Of a DNA stretch of 64,000 bases, positions 54,251-63,787 are shown in pieces. The notes beneath the pieces were generated by a model. That model saw only the letters and a program-made list of their open reading frames with translations. It had not been told where the DNA came from and made no database searches. The stretch covers positions 127,968,714 through 128,032,713 of the forward strand of contig NC_073691.1 in assembly GCF_029784155.1 (NCBI RefSeq), in the 5' to 3' direction. Source of the stretch: Uranotaenia lowii. Lineage: Eukaryota; Arthropoda; Insecta; Diptera; Culicidae. A program made the translations under genes and the position numbers. The stretch's first letter is position 1; each line of letters starts with the position of its first letter.

Positions 54251-55819
54251 TGTTGCATTTAAGCTTATAGCTAAGTTATTAGTCCTAAAAATATTTCACG
54301 ATACGAGCGATTGGCAAACTAACACATAAAAACCCATCCCCATATAGAGAAAAATCAGCGTGTTGTTATTATTAAACCAAAATTGGTTAAAATACGACAA
54401 GCGTGAAATTTTATGTCAAGAGCACCCAAAAATGAGGAAAGGAAACGCGGCGTGCAACAAAGGTTGTCAAAAAATTGCCACGCGGAAAAAAGGGGGTTCA
54501 TCGGAAGAAAGCGTGCGGTTCGGTTGTCTCGTGGCTTGGAAAATTCGGAAATCGCGTTTCGTGTTCCCCGGAGGTGCACCCAATTTGCTTTTTCCTGAGC
54601 CTAGTGAATCCTAGTGGAAATTTGTGCCTGCCTTCCTAGAGTGCGATTCAATAAGTTACCGGAGAAGCGAGGTTTCCAGTGCTTCTCGCCTCATTTTGGA
54701 GTGCTGTACCATGCGCTAGGAAATGCTAAAATGACACTCGTTTAAATGTGCGAATCATAGGCCGATATTGTGAAATTTGACAACTACAGCAGTCCGCCAT
54801 CAAAGACACGCACCACCAGCGCGTCATCCGAGACGGAACCGGCACCCTGGGTGCAGGTGCAGGAAAACCACCAGCAACAGAAGAGTGAGACACCGCCGAG
54901 CGTGAAAGCCTCTCGCCAACAACAACAACATCAGCAGCCCCCTGGTAGACCCCAGGAGGCACCACAGAAGTAGGGCGGAGGCGCAAACAAAATCAGCAGC
55001 CCCCTGGTAGACCCCAGGAGGCGCCACAAGTGTAGGACGGAGGCACGAATCAACCAAGACCAGCAGCCCCCTGGTAGACCCCAGGAGGCGCCACAGGCGT
55101 AGGGCCACAGTTCCCGCAGTGCTGCCAATCGGCACTCCGAATCGCCGAGCAGCACAACAAAACTCGGAGGCCCCGGGACTCTGCCGTGAAGAAAAGTGGA
55201 GGTCTTCCGGCAGAGAGGGTCCACAAGGGAAAGCAACAGCAACAGCGCCACCAATCGGCCCCAGGCGTAGGGCGGCCGACCAGCAGCAACAGCGCCACCA
55301 ATCGGCCCCAGGCGTAGGGCGGCCGACCAGCAGCAACAGCGCCACCAATCGGCCCCAGGCGTAGGGCGGCCGACCAGCAGCAACAGCGCCACCAATCGGC
55401 CCCAGGCGTAGGGCGGCCGACCAGCAGCAACAGCGCCACCAATCGGCCCCAGGCGTAGGGCGGCCGACCAGCAGCAACAGCGCCACCAATCGGCCCCAGG
55501 CGTAGGGCGGCCGACCAGCAGCAACAGCGCCACCAATCGGCCCCAGGCGTAGGGCGGCCGACCAGCAGCAACAGCGCCACCAATCGGCCCCAGGCGTAGG
55601 GCGGCCGAATAGCGGAAGAGGCACGAGGTGCCACCCGATCGGCGCTCGGTCGAAAGGCGGCGGACGCATGCCGGGCAGGCGAGGTGCCGTACAGTGGGAT
55701 CCATTCGGCGAAAATGCGGTGAGTACACGCTGGTTTGGGGAAGTGTGGGTGTGTCTTGCCATAATCCTTTGTAGCCATCATTTTTATTCATGTGGCATCG
55801 CCCTCGAAAAGCCTCTTCA
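54251..55819 (+). mobile_element. 5' LTR of Ty3/gypsy element 2 (about 1.57 kb)
   Basis: Starts tgttgcatttaagcttatag and ends cctcttca; the PBS begins five bases later. The first 213 bases are identical to 63788-64000. It carries three copies of a cagcagccccctggtagacc unit (54931-55095), an eight-unit 47-bp array (55232-55607) and a strong aaaatgcg|gtgagtac splice donor at 55718/55719. 'aacccatccccat' and nearby phrases are shared with LTR 1, so the two families are related. Confidence 0.9.
55232..55607. repeat. 47-bp tandem array, eight units
   Basis: Units start 'accagcagcaacagcgccac' at 55279, 55326, 55373, 55420, 55467, 55514 and 55561, with a slightly diverged first unit from 55232. Since 47 is not a multiple of 3, all three antisense frames pass through the same peptide (GRPTPGADWWRCCCW and shifts), creating long minus-strand frames of 243-312 codons. 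These are not considered genes. Confidence 0.95.
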
Positions 55820-55824
55820 ATAAA

Positions 55825-55835
55825 TGGCGCCCAAC
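55825..55835 (+). promoter_or_regulatory. Primer-binding site of element 2
   Basis: tggcgcccaac after the LTR end and 'ataaa', same as at 51718. It would pair with the 3' end of a lysine-type tRNA. The 210-base leader between here and gag has no other assigned function; a ttgattgtaacag acceptor-like site occurs at 55921. Confidence 0.8.
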
Positions 55836-56045
55836 AAAAACGAACCGCTTAAGTTTTGTTCGGGAAAAATAAAATATCATTTGCATTTGTGATGATATTA
55901 GTATGTTTTTGATTGTAACAGTAATTTAGTTAAACCTACTGTTATGTTATTATTATTATCGCTCAATTTTTGTATCGTATCGTAATTTTGTAATCTGTAA
56001 GTCCACATTTGTCTGGTTTTTTGATCCTAATAAACCTAATAAAGA

Positions 56046-58211
56046 ATGATGAATAAACAAATTGATTTGTATCATCTTAATGATGAGGAGATGGAATATG
56101 AATTGGCCTTGCGCCATGTTTCAAATCTAGCCCCATGCTCTAGAAGAGCTAGGGTTGTCAAGTTAAAAGCTCTTGTCCAAGAGGACACCCTTAGAGACAC
56201 CATCTATGTTAATTCAGAACACGTAATGTCGCCGGAGTTGAACATCGAGGTCTGCCAGAGGGCAGTGGTAGAATTGAGAAATCATGTTGATTTAGCCACG
56301 CAGAATAGAAATGCCGATCAAATGGCTTGCGCGAAATCGAGATTGCTTCATTACCGGCAAAGATTATCACTGATTCCAGTGGTCGCGAGTTTAGAGGAAA
56401 CGCGTAGGGTCGTGTGCGAGCTTGTAGAGACGCTGCTAGCTCAGATAGAGTGCGTGAACAGTGCAGTCAATATGGTGTTAAGTGAAACAGAAAACACTAG
56501 CCTTTCAACTAGTGTCCCAACCATCCAGGCAGAGAACAGTAGCAGTAGGGATGCCTGCGATGCGTTGACGATTCCACCGAGGCCACAAGCAGTCGGAAAT
56601 GATGAAGGAGCACGAGCACGGATGCAAGAAGCGGATGTCGAGCCGTCTTCTCTTCCATTCCAAGAAGGCAGACAAGGACAGAGGGACTTGGAGGAAGTAA
56701 TCATCCGGAGGTCGGGTAGTTCGGCTGGTCTGGCTGCTGTGAACGTTCTGGACGAACTGCGGTTCGACATTCAACAACGACAAAGGAGGCAGCAGCAGTT
56801 GAACGACAGCTTTACAAACCGGAGTGGTAGCAACTACGACAGGCGGATGCAGAAGGCGATTCACAATTGGCCTTTCAAGTTCCGAGGCGAAAAGGACACC
56901 ACGTCCCTCAACATTTTCTTGGACCGGGTGGAGACGTTTGCCAGATCAGAGGGAATCGACGATCAGACACTTCTGGCTTCTATCAAGCACCTGTTGCTTG
57001 AAGACGCCCTCGACTGGTACTCCAGAGCACTTGCCCAACGTCGTCTGTATTCCTGGCAAGCATTCAAGCAAGAAATTCGACGGGAATTCCTGCCTAGCGG
57101 GTATGCTCAGATCCTGAGGTTGGAAGCCAGCTTCCGTTTTCAAGGTGCCAACGAAACGTTCGATAAGTTCTTCCGTGACATCTCTACACTATTCCGCTTC
57201 ATCGATCCACCACTTACGGAAGAGGAGAAGTTGTTCATAGTCAAGAAAAATATGAACATGGACTATGCAACAATAGTAACAGCCGCTCAGCCAAAGACAC
57301 TGATGGACCTGGTCAACGTCTGCAGCAACTTCGACGAAACAAGGCTATTACTGAACCAGCAGCGCAGGATTCCAATTCCGCACAACAGCTTACTAGAACC
57401 GAACTTCGCAACACCAGCAACAACAAGTCGATCTCAGCAACACCAGCAGCAGCGTTTTGGGAGATTGCAAGCAGTGGAGGCGGACGAGCAGTTGTACGGA
57501 GCCACATCATACTCAGCACCATCGCATCGGCTACCAATACAACAGCCACGCTTCAACAGAGTACATGCGGTGGAGAACGAGGTCCAACAAGGTGCGGCTT
57601 CAACGTCAGCTATCCAAACTGAAGCAGATCTAGTGGATCCAGAAGAAGCAAACGGTTTGCAAGGGGACTTTAACCAGCTGTACGAGCAAGTTTGTGCCAT
57701 GAAGCTTCAACTGGAGCGCAGATCGAATCGTTTCAATACAGGACTACAACAGCAGCACTCTGTACAACGACCGGAACAGCGTCAACAACCGCCTACAACT
57801 TCGGCAGGTCAGAACAATTTGGTGAATCGGCAAGGCAGTCAAGCGGAGAACTATCGAATACAACATCCGTTGCAACAGCAAGCTAAATGGGCGCCGCGAC
57901 AGCAGCCTCAACAGCAGCAGCTTCAACAACAGCAGCCTCAACGGCAATTCCAACAGCACTATCAACCACAGCTCCAAAACCAGCAGCTTCAGCAAGCAGG
58001 CAGCAACATGTACGATCTAGATCCTGTTCAGCATACAGCGTACCGCCCAGCGCTTTGCTGGAACTGCGATGAGGAGGGGCATAGGTTTCCGGATTGCACG
58101 AAGGCACAGGCAATTCTCTTTTGCTATAGATGCGGTCGAAAAGGTTACACGTTACGCAGCTGTCTTGTTTGTAACAGCGAAGCGGAAAACGCCGCAGCGA
58201 GGAGGTGGTAG
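56046..58211 (+). CDS. gag: Ty3/gypsy gag polyprotein
   Basis: 721 codons, intact. The middle (about residues 285-440) is the retrotransposon gag capsid region (WPFKFRGEKDTTSLNIFLDR, LLLEDALDWY, FLPSGYAQILRLEASFRFQG, ETFDKFFRDI). A long glutamine-rich linker follows (about 450-660). Two zinc knuckles sit near the C-terminus: CWNCDEEGHRFPDC is canonical; CYRCGRKGYTLRSC has tyrosine where the histidine should be. The stop overlaps pol, whose frame is -1 relative to gag and open from 58175. The protein would form the virus-like particle. A 721-residue length is long for the family. Confidence 0.9.
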   Translation: MMNKQIDLYHLNDEEMEYELALRHVSNLAPCSRRARVVKLKALVQEDTLRDTIYVNSEHVMSPELNIEVCQRAVVELRNHVDLATQNRNADQMACAKSRLLHYRQRLSLIPVVASLEETRRVVCELVETLLAQIECVNSAVNMVLSETENTSLSTSVPTIQAENSSSRDACDALTIPPRPQAVGNDEGARARMQEADVEPSSLPFQEGRQGQRDLEEVIIRRSGSSAGLAAVNVLDELRFDIQQRQRRQQQLNDSFTNRSGSNYDRRMQKAIHNWPFKFRGEKDTTSLNIFLDRVETFARSEGIDDQTLLASIKHLLLEDALDWYSRALAQRRLYSWQAFKQEIRREFLPSGYAQILRLEASFRFQGANETFDKFFRDISTLFRFIDPPLTEEEKLFIVKKNMNMDYATIVTAAQPKTLMDLVNVCSNFDETRLLLNQQRRIPIPHNSLLEPNFATPATTSRSQQHQQQRFGRLQAVEADEQLYGATSYSAPSHRLPIQQPRFNRVHAVENEVQQGAASTSAIQTEADLVDPEEANGLQGDFNQLYEQVCAMKLQLERRSNRFNTGLQQQHSVQRPEQRQQPPTTSAGQNNLVNRQGSQAENYRIQHPLQQQAKWAPRQQPQQQQLQQQQPQRQFQQHYQPQLQNQQLQQAGSNMYDLDPVQHTAYRPALCWNCDEEGHRFPDCTKAQAILFCYRCGRKGYTLRSCLVCNSEAENAAARRW

Positions 58212-61200
58212 ATGGAGGGCCAGATTCTTCGCAACACAGCTATCAACCTTCAATACCTCCCGATTTACAAGACATCAACTCCATCATTATCAATCCCGGA
58301 CATGACAATCGTCCACACGCCGTTTTGGACGTTCTTGGAAAGAAAGTCACAGCTTTGTTGGACAGTGGTGCAAACTGTTCTTTGTTAGGTGGCAGTAAAG
58401 CACAGATCGTAGAAGAGCTTGGACTGCGAAAAGAAGCACTGAACGGTGGGATCAAGACAGCGGATGGAACGCCACACCAGATCAATCACTTCACACGTCT
58501 GCCAATATCGTACAACAATCGAAGCGAAATTTTGCCGGTTCTACTCGTGCCTAGCTTGCCAGATTGCGCTATCATGGGCATGAACTTCTGGCAAACGTTT
58601 GGCGTCAAGGCAGTGTGCTTCTCGATAATGAACAATGAAATTGAACAAGATGCAGAACCGCTGAAGGAGCTTTCACCAGAACAGCAAAAGCGACTAGACC
58701 AAGTGGTACGCATATTTCCGAAGGCAGAAGATGGTAAGCTTGGCAGGACGCAGATCTACGAACATCAAATCGACGTCGGAAATGCGCCGCCAAGGAAACA
58801 ACGGTACTACCCAATGTCACAGTACGTCCTAGCGGAAGTCAACAAGGAAGTCGACCGGATGCTATCCCTGGACGTGATCGAAGAAGCAGTGTTCTCACCG
58901 TGGAACAATCCACTGGTAGCGGTGAAGAAGAAGGATGGCAGATACCGGGTATGTTTAGACGCAAGACACCTGAACTCAATCATGGTGAACGAAGGTTATC
59001 CGATACCGCAGATCTCCGCAATCATCAATAACCTCGGAGGATGCTCGTACATATCTTCAATTGACTTGAAGGATGCCTTCTGGCAAATGCCGCTCCAACA
59101 AAAGTCACGACCCTTAACAGCATTCACTGTACCATCCCGTGGTCACTACCAATTTAAGGTTGTTCCTTTTGGTATCTGTACGGCAAGTCAAGGACTCGCA
59201 AGACTAATGACACATCTTTTCGCGGACATGGAGCCATTCGTCTTTCATTATTTGGACGACATTATTATCTGCTCTAAAACGTTTGACGAACACGTAGCAG
59301 TTCTTCAGGAAGTGGCAACCAGGCTACGTCAGGCGAATCTCACCATTTCTCCGGAAAAATCCAAGTTCTGTCGCCAACGCATAAAATATTTGGGCTACGT
59401 TCTCAGTGAAGGAGGATGGAGGGTCGACGAGGAAAAGGTGGAGAGCATCGTCAAATTTCCAGTTCCAAGTACACGAAAGGAAGTTCAAAGATTCTTAGGC
59501 TTATGCGGATGGTATCGACGCTTCATTCCAGAGTTCTCACGAATCGCCGCACCAATCACGGAGCTCACGAAAGCCAAGATCAAATTCCGATGGACAACAG
59601 CAGCAGAAGAAGCTTTTCTCAAACTCAAGTCAGCTCTAGTCACCGCGCCAGTACTTGCGATGCCGGACTACACAAAACCGTTCTCAATAGCATGCGACGC
59701 TAGCGATGTCGCGATTGGTGCTGTATTGACGCAGGACATCGAGGGAGAAGAACACCCGATCAGTTATTTTTCCCAGAAGCTATCTTCGTCGGAGCGAAAA
59801 TACACAGTCACAGAAAAAGAGTGCTTAGCAGTTATTCGTGCGATAGAAAAGTTCCGTGGGTATGTAGAAGGAGTACGTTTCGTCGTTTACTGCGACCATT
59901 CCGCACTCAGCTACCTGAAAACTTTGAAAAACCCCACAGCCTTGATGAGCAGATGGCTCTTGAGACTCAACGCGTTCGACTTCGAAATCAGGTACCGGAA
60001 GGGCAGCTGCAACACCGTACCAGATGCGCTATCCAGAGTAGTCTGTTCGCTAGTGTTTTCGATTTCCGAGAAGAATGATCCATGGTACAAGAACATCGTC
60101 AAGCAGGTAGAAAGGAAAGGCGACAAATATCCCGACTTTCGTATCGCAAACAACGAGCTCTACAAAAATTGTCATTGCAAGGACGAGGCTGGTTTAATCA
60201 CGCATCGATGGAAGAAAGTAGTTCCGGAAAACCACCGAGCAGAACTCATTCGTCGATACCACGACGCACCATCAGCAGCGCATCTAGGCTTCCAGAAGAC
60301 GTGGCACAAACTACAGCAGCACTATTACTGGCCGAAGATGCAGGACAACGTCGCCCGTTACGTCAAAGCATGCACTACGTGCAAGGCTAGTAAAGCGCCC
60401 AATATAAGAATGATGCCGCAGATGGGGAAGCTCAAGCCAGCGAAGGTCCCATGGGAGCTAATTTCTATCGATTTCGTCGGACCGTTAACCAGATCCAAGA
60501 AAGGCAACACTGTGCTGCTAGTAATCGTCGACTGGATCACGAAATACGTCATCGCTCACCCGATGCGGGCCGCCGATTCGAGCAAGATGGTCGAGTTTTT
60601 GGAAGAAAAGGTGTTCCTCAAGTTCTCCAGACCAAGGATTATATTATCAGATAACGGCAAGCAGTTCGAGTCGCAGGTGTTTCGAGCGCTGCTAAGCCGT
60701 CACAACATCATCCATATGAAGACCGCTTTTTACGCACCGCAGGTCAACAACGCCGAGCGAGTGAACAGAGTTCTAATCACTTGTGTTCGATCGTTGTTGG
60801 AAGAAGATCATCGAGAGTGGGACAAGAACCTGGCCGCCATCACCGCAGCCATCAACAGTGCGAAGCACGAATCAACCGGAGTCAGCCCGCACTTCGCCAA
60901 CTTCGGAAGGGAACTTCTGTTGCACACGGACCTCTACACTCTGCAGGACTTAAACGTGTCGGACGATCCAAAGGTCGCGCAGGAGATGCGGCTATCCACG
61001 ATCAACAGGATTCACAAATTCATCCAACAGCGGATCAAGAAGACCCACGAGAAGACAAAGAAGCGCTACGATCTACAAAAGCGGACTGTGTCCTTTCAAC
61101 CGGGCGAGCTAGTATGGCGCCGCTCGTTTGTTCTTTCTTCGAAGGCGGACCATATCAACAAGAAACTGGACCCCAAATTTATTCCAGCTATCGTTAAAGA

Positions 61201-61288
61201 AAAGCTGGGAGCCAATCTCTACACTCTGGAGGATGTCGTCACCGGAAAGCGAGGTCGCTACCACGTGAAGGACATCAAACCAGACTAA
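58205..61288 (+). CDS. pol: Ty3/gypsy pol polyprotein (PR-RT-RH-IN)
   Basis: 1027 codons counted from a GTG; the frame is open from 58175 and has no suitable ATG, so it is expressed by -1 frameshift from gag or by re-initiation. Order: aspartic protease (LLDSGANCSLLG, residue 53), RT (VCLDARHLN, SSIDLKDAFWQMPL, PFGICTASQ, YLDD near 349), RNase H (ACDASDVAIGAVL near 496, then ERKYTVTEKECLAVI), integrase with H-H-C-C (HDAPSAAHLG to CTTCK) and D-D-E (SIDFVGP, ILSDNGKQFE, NNAERVNRVL), and a C-terminal GPY/F-like segment. No stop or frameshift inside and catalytic residues intact. Domain order RT-RH-IN identifies Metaviridae. Confidence 0.93.
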   Translation: MVDGGPDSSQHSYQPSIPPDLQDINSIIINPGHDNRPHAVLDVLGKKVTALLDSGANCSLLGGSKAQIVEELGLRKEALNGGIKTADGTPHQINHFTRLPISYNNRSEILPVLLVPSLPDCAIMGMNFWQTFGVKAVCFSIMNNEIEQDAEPLKELSPEQQKRLDQVVRIFPKAEDGKLGRTQIYEHQIDVGNAPPRKQRYYPMSQYVLAEVNKEVDRMLSLDVIEEAVFSPWNNPLVAVKKKDGRYRVCLDARHLNSIMVNEGYPIPQISAIINNLGGCSYISSIDLKDAFWQMPLQQKSRPLTAFTVPSRGHYQFKVVPFGICTASQGLARLMTHLFADMEPFVFHYLDDIIICSKTFDEHVAVLQEVATRLRQANLTISPEKSKFCRQRIKYLGYVLSEGGWRVDEEKVESIVKFPVPSTRKEVQRFLGLCGWYRRFIPEFSRIAAPITELTKAKIKFRWTTAAEEAFLKLKSALVTAPVLAMPDYTKPFSIACDASDVAIGAVLTQDIEGEEHPISYFSQKLSSSERKYTVTEKECLAVIRAIEKFRGYVEGVRFVVYCDHSALSYLKTLKNPTALMSRWLLRLNAFDFEIRYRKGSCNTVPDALSRVVCSLVFSISEKNDPWYKNIVKQVERKGDKYPDFRIANNELYKNCHCKDEAGLITHRWKKVVPENHRAELIRRYHDAPSAAHLGFQKTWHKLQQHYYWPKMQDNVARYVKACTTCKASKAPNIRMMPQMGKLKPAKVPWELISIDFVGPLTRSKKGNTVLLVIVDWITKYVIAHPMRAADSSKMVEFLEEKVFLKFSRPRIILSDNGKQFESQVFRALLSRHNIIHMKTAFYAPQVNNAERVNRVLITCVRSLLEEDHREWDKNLAAITAAINSAKHESTGVSPHFANFGRELLLHTDLYTLQDLNVSDDPKVAQEMRLSTINRIHKFIQQRIKKTHEKTKKRYDLQKRTVSFQPGELVWRRSFVLSSKADHINKKLDPKFIPAIVKEKLGANLYTLEDVVTGKRGRYHVKDIKPD

Positions 61289-61953
61289 AATATTCAAGCT
61301 ATGTAAGCAACAACGCTGACCACAAGCTCACTCGGAGCACAAAACACGAAATGGAGAAGGCTGAAGGACCAACATCATCTTTGAAACCTCGCCCCCAACA
61401 ACTCGGAGTAAATTATGCAGAAATCTTCCATTCGAACAACTCAACGGAGCACAGCTGATGCTAATTCGTCGCTACGACAACGACGAACACGACGAAGTAG
61501 GCGTATGAAGGACACAACGGCCTTGCGTGGGACCAGCGTCGGCTGAATGGACTCTGAGAACTCTGCCAGGAAGTTCGTCAGAATTTGGAGAGGGCTGGCA
61601 ACCTTGCGTGGGATTGCCGCCACTCATTGTCCAGAATGCAATCCTGTCATCTTGAAGCAGCGTAGCAGCGCTGGGGATAGTAGCACTGGTGAGCCACCGT
61701 AGCCAGGCGCTACACACCATCGCAGAGAACCCATCCAGGTTCGGGATATTGGAATGTTCGGAAAGTGAAGTACAGCAGCTCCAAACACCACGTCGCTGCA
61801 ATTGAAAGGATTGTCAGGACATCAAGAAGAGGATTCAGCACCATAGAATACAGTTATGCGAAGAAGTTGTGAGGAGTAGACATCATGACGGCCGCTACTA
61901 CCATATCGACTCTCTCTCGCTAACTGTCAAAAGCCACACGCACATAAAAATCC

Positions 61954-62530
61954 AGCTATGACCACTACCCAAGGTAGTCAACAAGAGCCTAACGAGGTCA
62001 AAACACGCCAGTCGTTACTACCACAAACAGGAGATCATCCACCAACCTCAAAAATCTCCGAATCAATCCAAAAACCATCAGCTATGACCACAGCCAAGCC
62101 TGTCAACCAAGCGCAACAGCGCAGGAAACACCGTTAGGCCGATCGGGAAAAATCGTGCATCTGGAAAACGCAGCGAGCAACATCTCTCATCTACCTCCTC
62201 GTGAGTACAGTAACTAATCCAGCTATGACCGCTACCCAAGGTAGTCAACAAGAGCCTAACGAGGTCAAAACACGCCAGTCGTTACTACCACAAACAGGAG
62301 ATCATCCACCAACCCCAAAAATCTCCGAATCAATACAAAAACCCTTCAGCTATGACCACAGCCAAAGCCTGTCAACCAAGCGCAACAGCGCAGGAAATAC
62401 CGTTAGGCCGATCGGGAAAAATCGTGCATCTGGAAAACGCAGTGAGCAATATCTCTTATCTACCTCCTCGTGAGTACAGTAACAAGTCTAGCTATGTCCG
62501 CTACCCAAGGTTGCCAACAAAAGCATCGCC
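61954..62530 (+). repeat. 267/269-bp direct repeats in the 3' UTR
   Basis: Unit 1 (61954-62220) and unit 2 (62221-62489) begin agctatgacc(a/g)ctacccaag and match almost throughout. A partial third unit begins at 62490. An internal 'agctatgaccacagcc' gives each unit a half-repeat. Confidence 0.9.
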
Positions 62531-62824
62531 GATGCGAAAAACACGTTCATCGTCAGCACCACAACCATCTGCTTTGCTCGACGACTCCGAAAGATGGGCC
62601 CGTCTGAGGGAGCTCATTCGCAGCAGCAGCAACATCCGATTTTGTCCCGCAAACACGAACCCTGCTTATTCAGCACAGCATCAACAGGACGAATCAGGAC
62701 AACGCCCAGGGTAGCTTGAAAGAGGTTGCAAGATTCCTGCTGACTTTCTCCTAGTCCGGAGGACCATAGCTGACCAGGCTTCCCAGAAATAAGAAAACCG
62801 AACAAGTACATCCACAAGGACCTC

Positions 62825-63025
62825 CCGATTAAGACTACCCGATCAAGACTACCCGATCAAGACTACCAGATCAAGACCATCTTCAATCAACTATGACAAC
62901 TCCCGATTAAGACTTCCCGATCAAGACTATCTTCAACCAACATGTCAACTCCCGATTAAGACTTCCCGATCAAGAACATTTCAACCAACCATGTCAACTT
63001 CCGATTACGACTTCCCGATCTAGAC
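62825..63025 (+). repeat. Short repeats 'cccgat(c/t)aagact(a/t)(c)'
   Basis: At least seven copies of cccgat(c/t)aagact with variable spacers, some grouped as 'cccgattaagacttcccgat'. Element 1 has a diverged equivalent at 52228-52345 (ccgattt(t/c)gac). Confidence 0.75.
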
Positions 63026-63728
63026 GAAATTCGCAAAAGCTATCTACCAACTTTGTCAAAACCACAAGCTATGAGAACACCATCTACCATGGTCCACACC
63101 CCAAAATACGCGCAGCGGAACCACAAATTACCCTCGCCTGAAATGGTGTCGACAGTTCAACTGTCCGATTCAGACTTGACCACAAATCACCAACCTCACA
63201 AAATGATACATAATGGATCATGCACAGTTGTCAAGGGGGTTGCCAAGGAAATATCAAAAGGAACGCGATCTGGAGGCGCGGTATAACCTCTATTCCGGGC
63301 CCTTGGTAATTTAGAGGATTAAATCCCTCTTTTCCTTAGACTTCTGTTGCTTTTAGTATAAACCAGTTAAGTTCCCACCTAAATTTCGTTTGTTAAGTTC
63401 TATTTGTAAGATCTAGGTTATTATCTCTATCAATAACCATTTGATTTTGGATTTTCGTATGCTGCTGAGGTGGATGTTATTAAGTAGATTGTTTTAAGGA
63501 TTCGAAGGAGTTTCTTTCTGCCAGATATACTGGTAATGATCGACACATTTGCCATAACTTGTTGGCTTAAATTTTGTTGGATTCTGCCAAGATTCGTTGG
63601 CGTAGAGATATAGTTTATTGTCTTTAGTTTTGAAGAAACTCACCACTGCAGGGTGACATCAGTACGAGGTTTTCTCGACACAGCCGTCGATTTTCATATC
63701 TCCTTCGAACTCCTAGTGGCGTGATTAT

Positions 63729-63768
63729 GAATTTTTCATGGATCCTTGTCATGATCCATGAAAAATTC
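63729..63768 (+). promoter_or_regulatory. 16-bp hairpin upstream of the 3' LTR, element 2
   Basis: gaatttttcatggatc pairs perfectly with gatccatgaaaaattc over the loop cttgtcat, 19 bases before the 3' LTR. Compared with element 1 (52937-52976), stem position 4 is T rather than A and its partner is A rather than T, so pairing is preserved. Confidence 0.75.
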
Positions 63769-63787
63769 TACCAAAGCAGCAATGTTG

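Larger units (their letters stand above)
61289..63787 (+). mobile_element. Long 3' untranslated region of element 2 (no env)
   Basis: 2.5 kb without a convincing third ORF; the frames at 61472-61801 and 62201-62714 show no envelope features (no signal peptide, no membrane anchor). It contains the 267-bp repeats (61954-62530), short 'cccgatcaagact' repeats (62825-63020) and the conserved terminal 570 bp shared with element 1. Element 1 keeps parts of this region but not gag/pol, so it may hold cis-acting packaging or replication signals (inference). Confidence 0.7.

Noticed and set aside
55232..55607. CRISPR-like array
   Set aside because: Units are contiguous 47-bp repeats with no unique spacers, inside a eukaryotic LTR.
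54824..55791. Three overlapping minus-strand ORFs of 243-312 codons with GRPTPGADWWRCCCW-type repeats
   Set aside because: They are produced by the 47-bp tandem array in LTR 2, which rotates through all three frames; they show no domain and lie antisense to the LTR.
61289..63787. Envelope gene downstream of pol
   Set aside because: No frame has a signal peptide, furin-like site or membrane anchor; the region is repeat-rich untranslated sequence.
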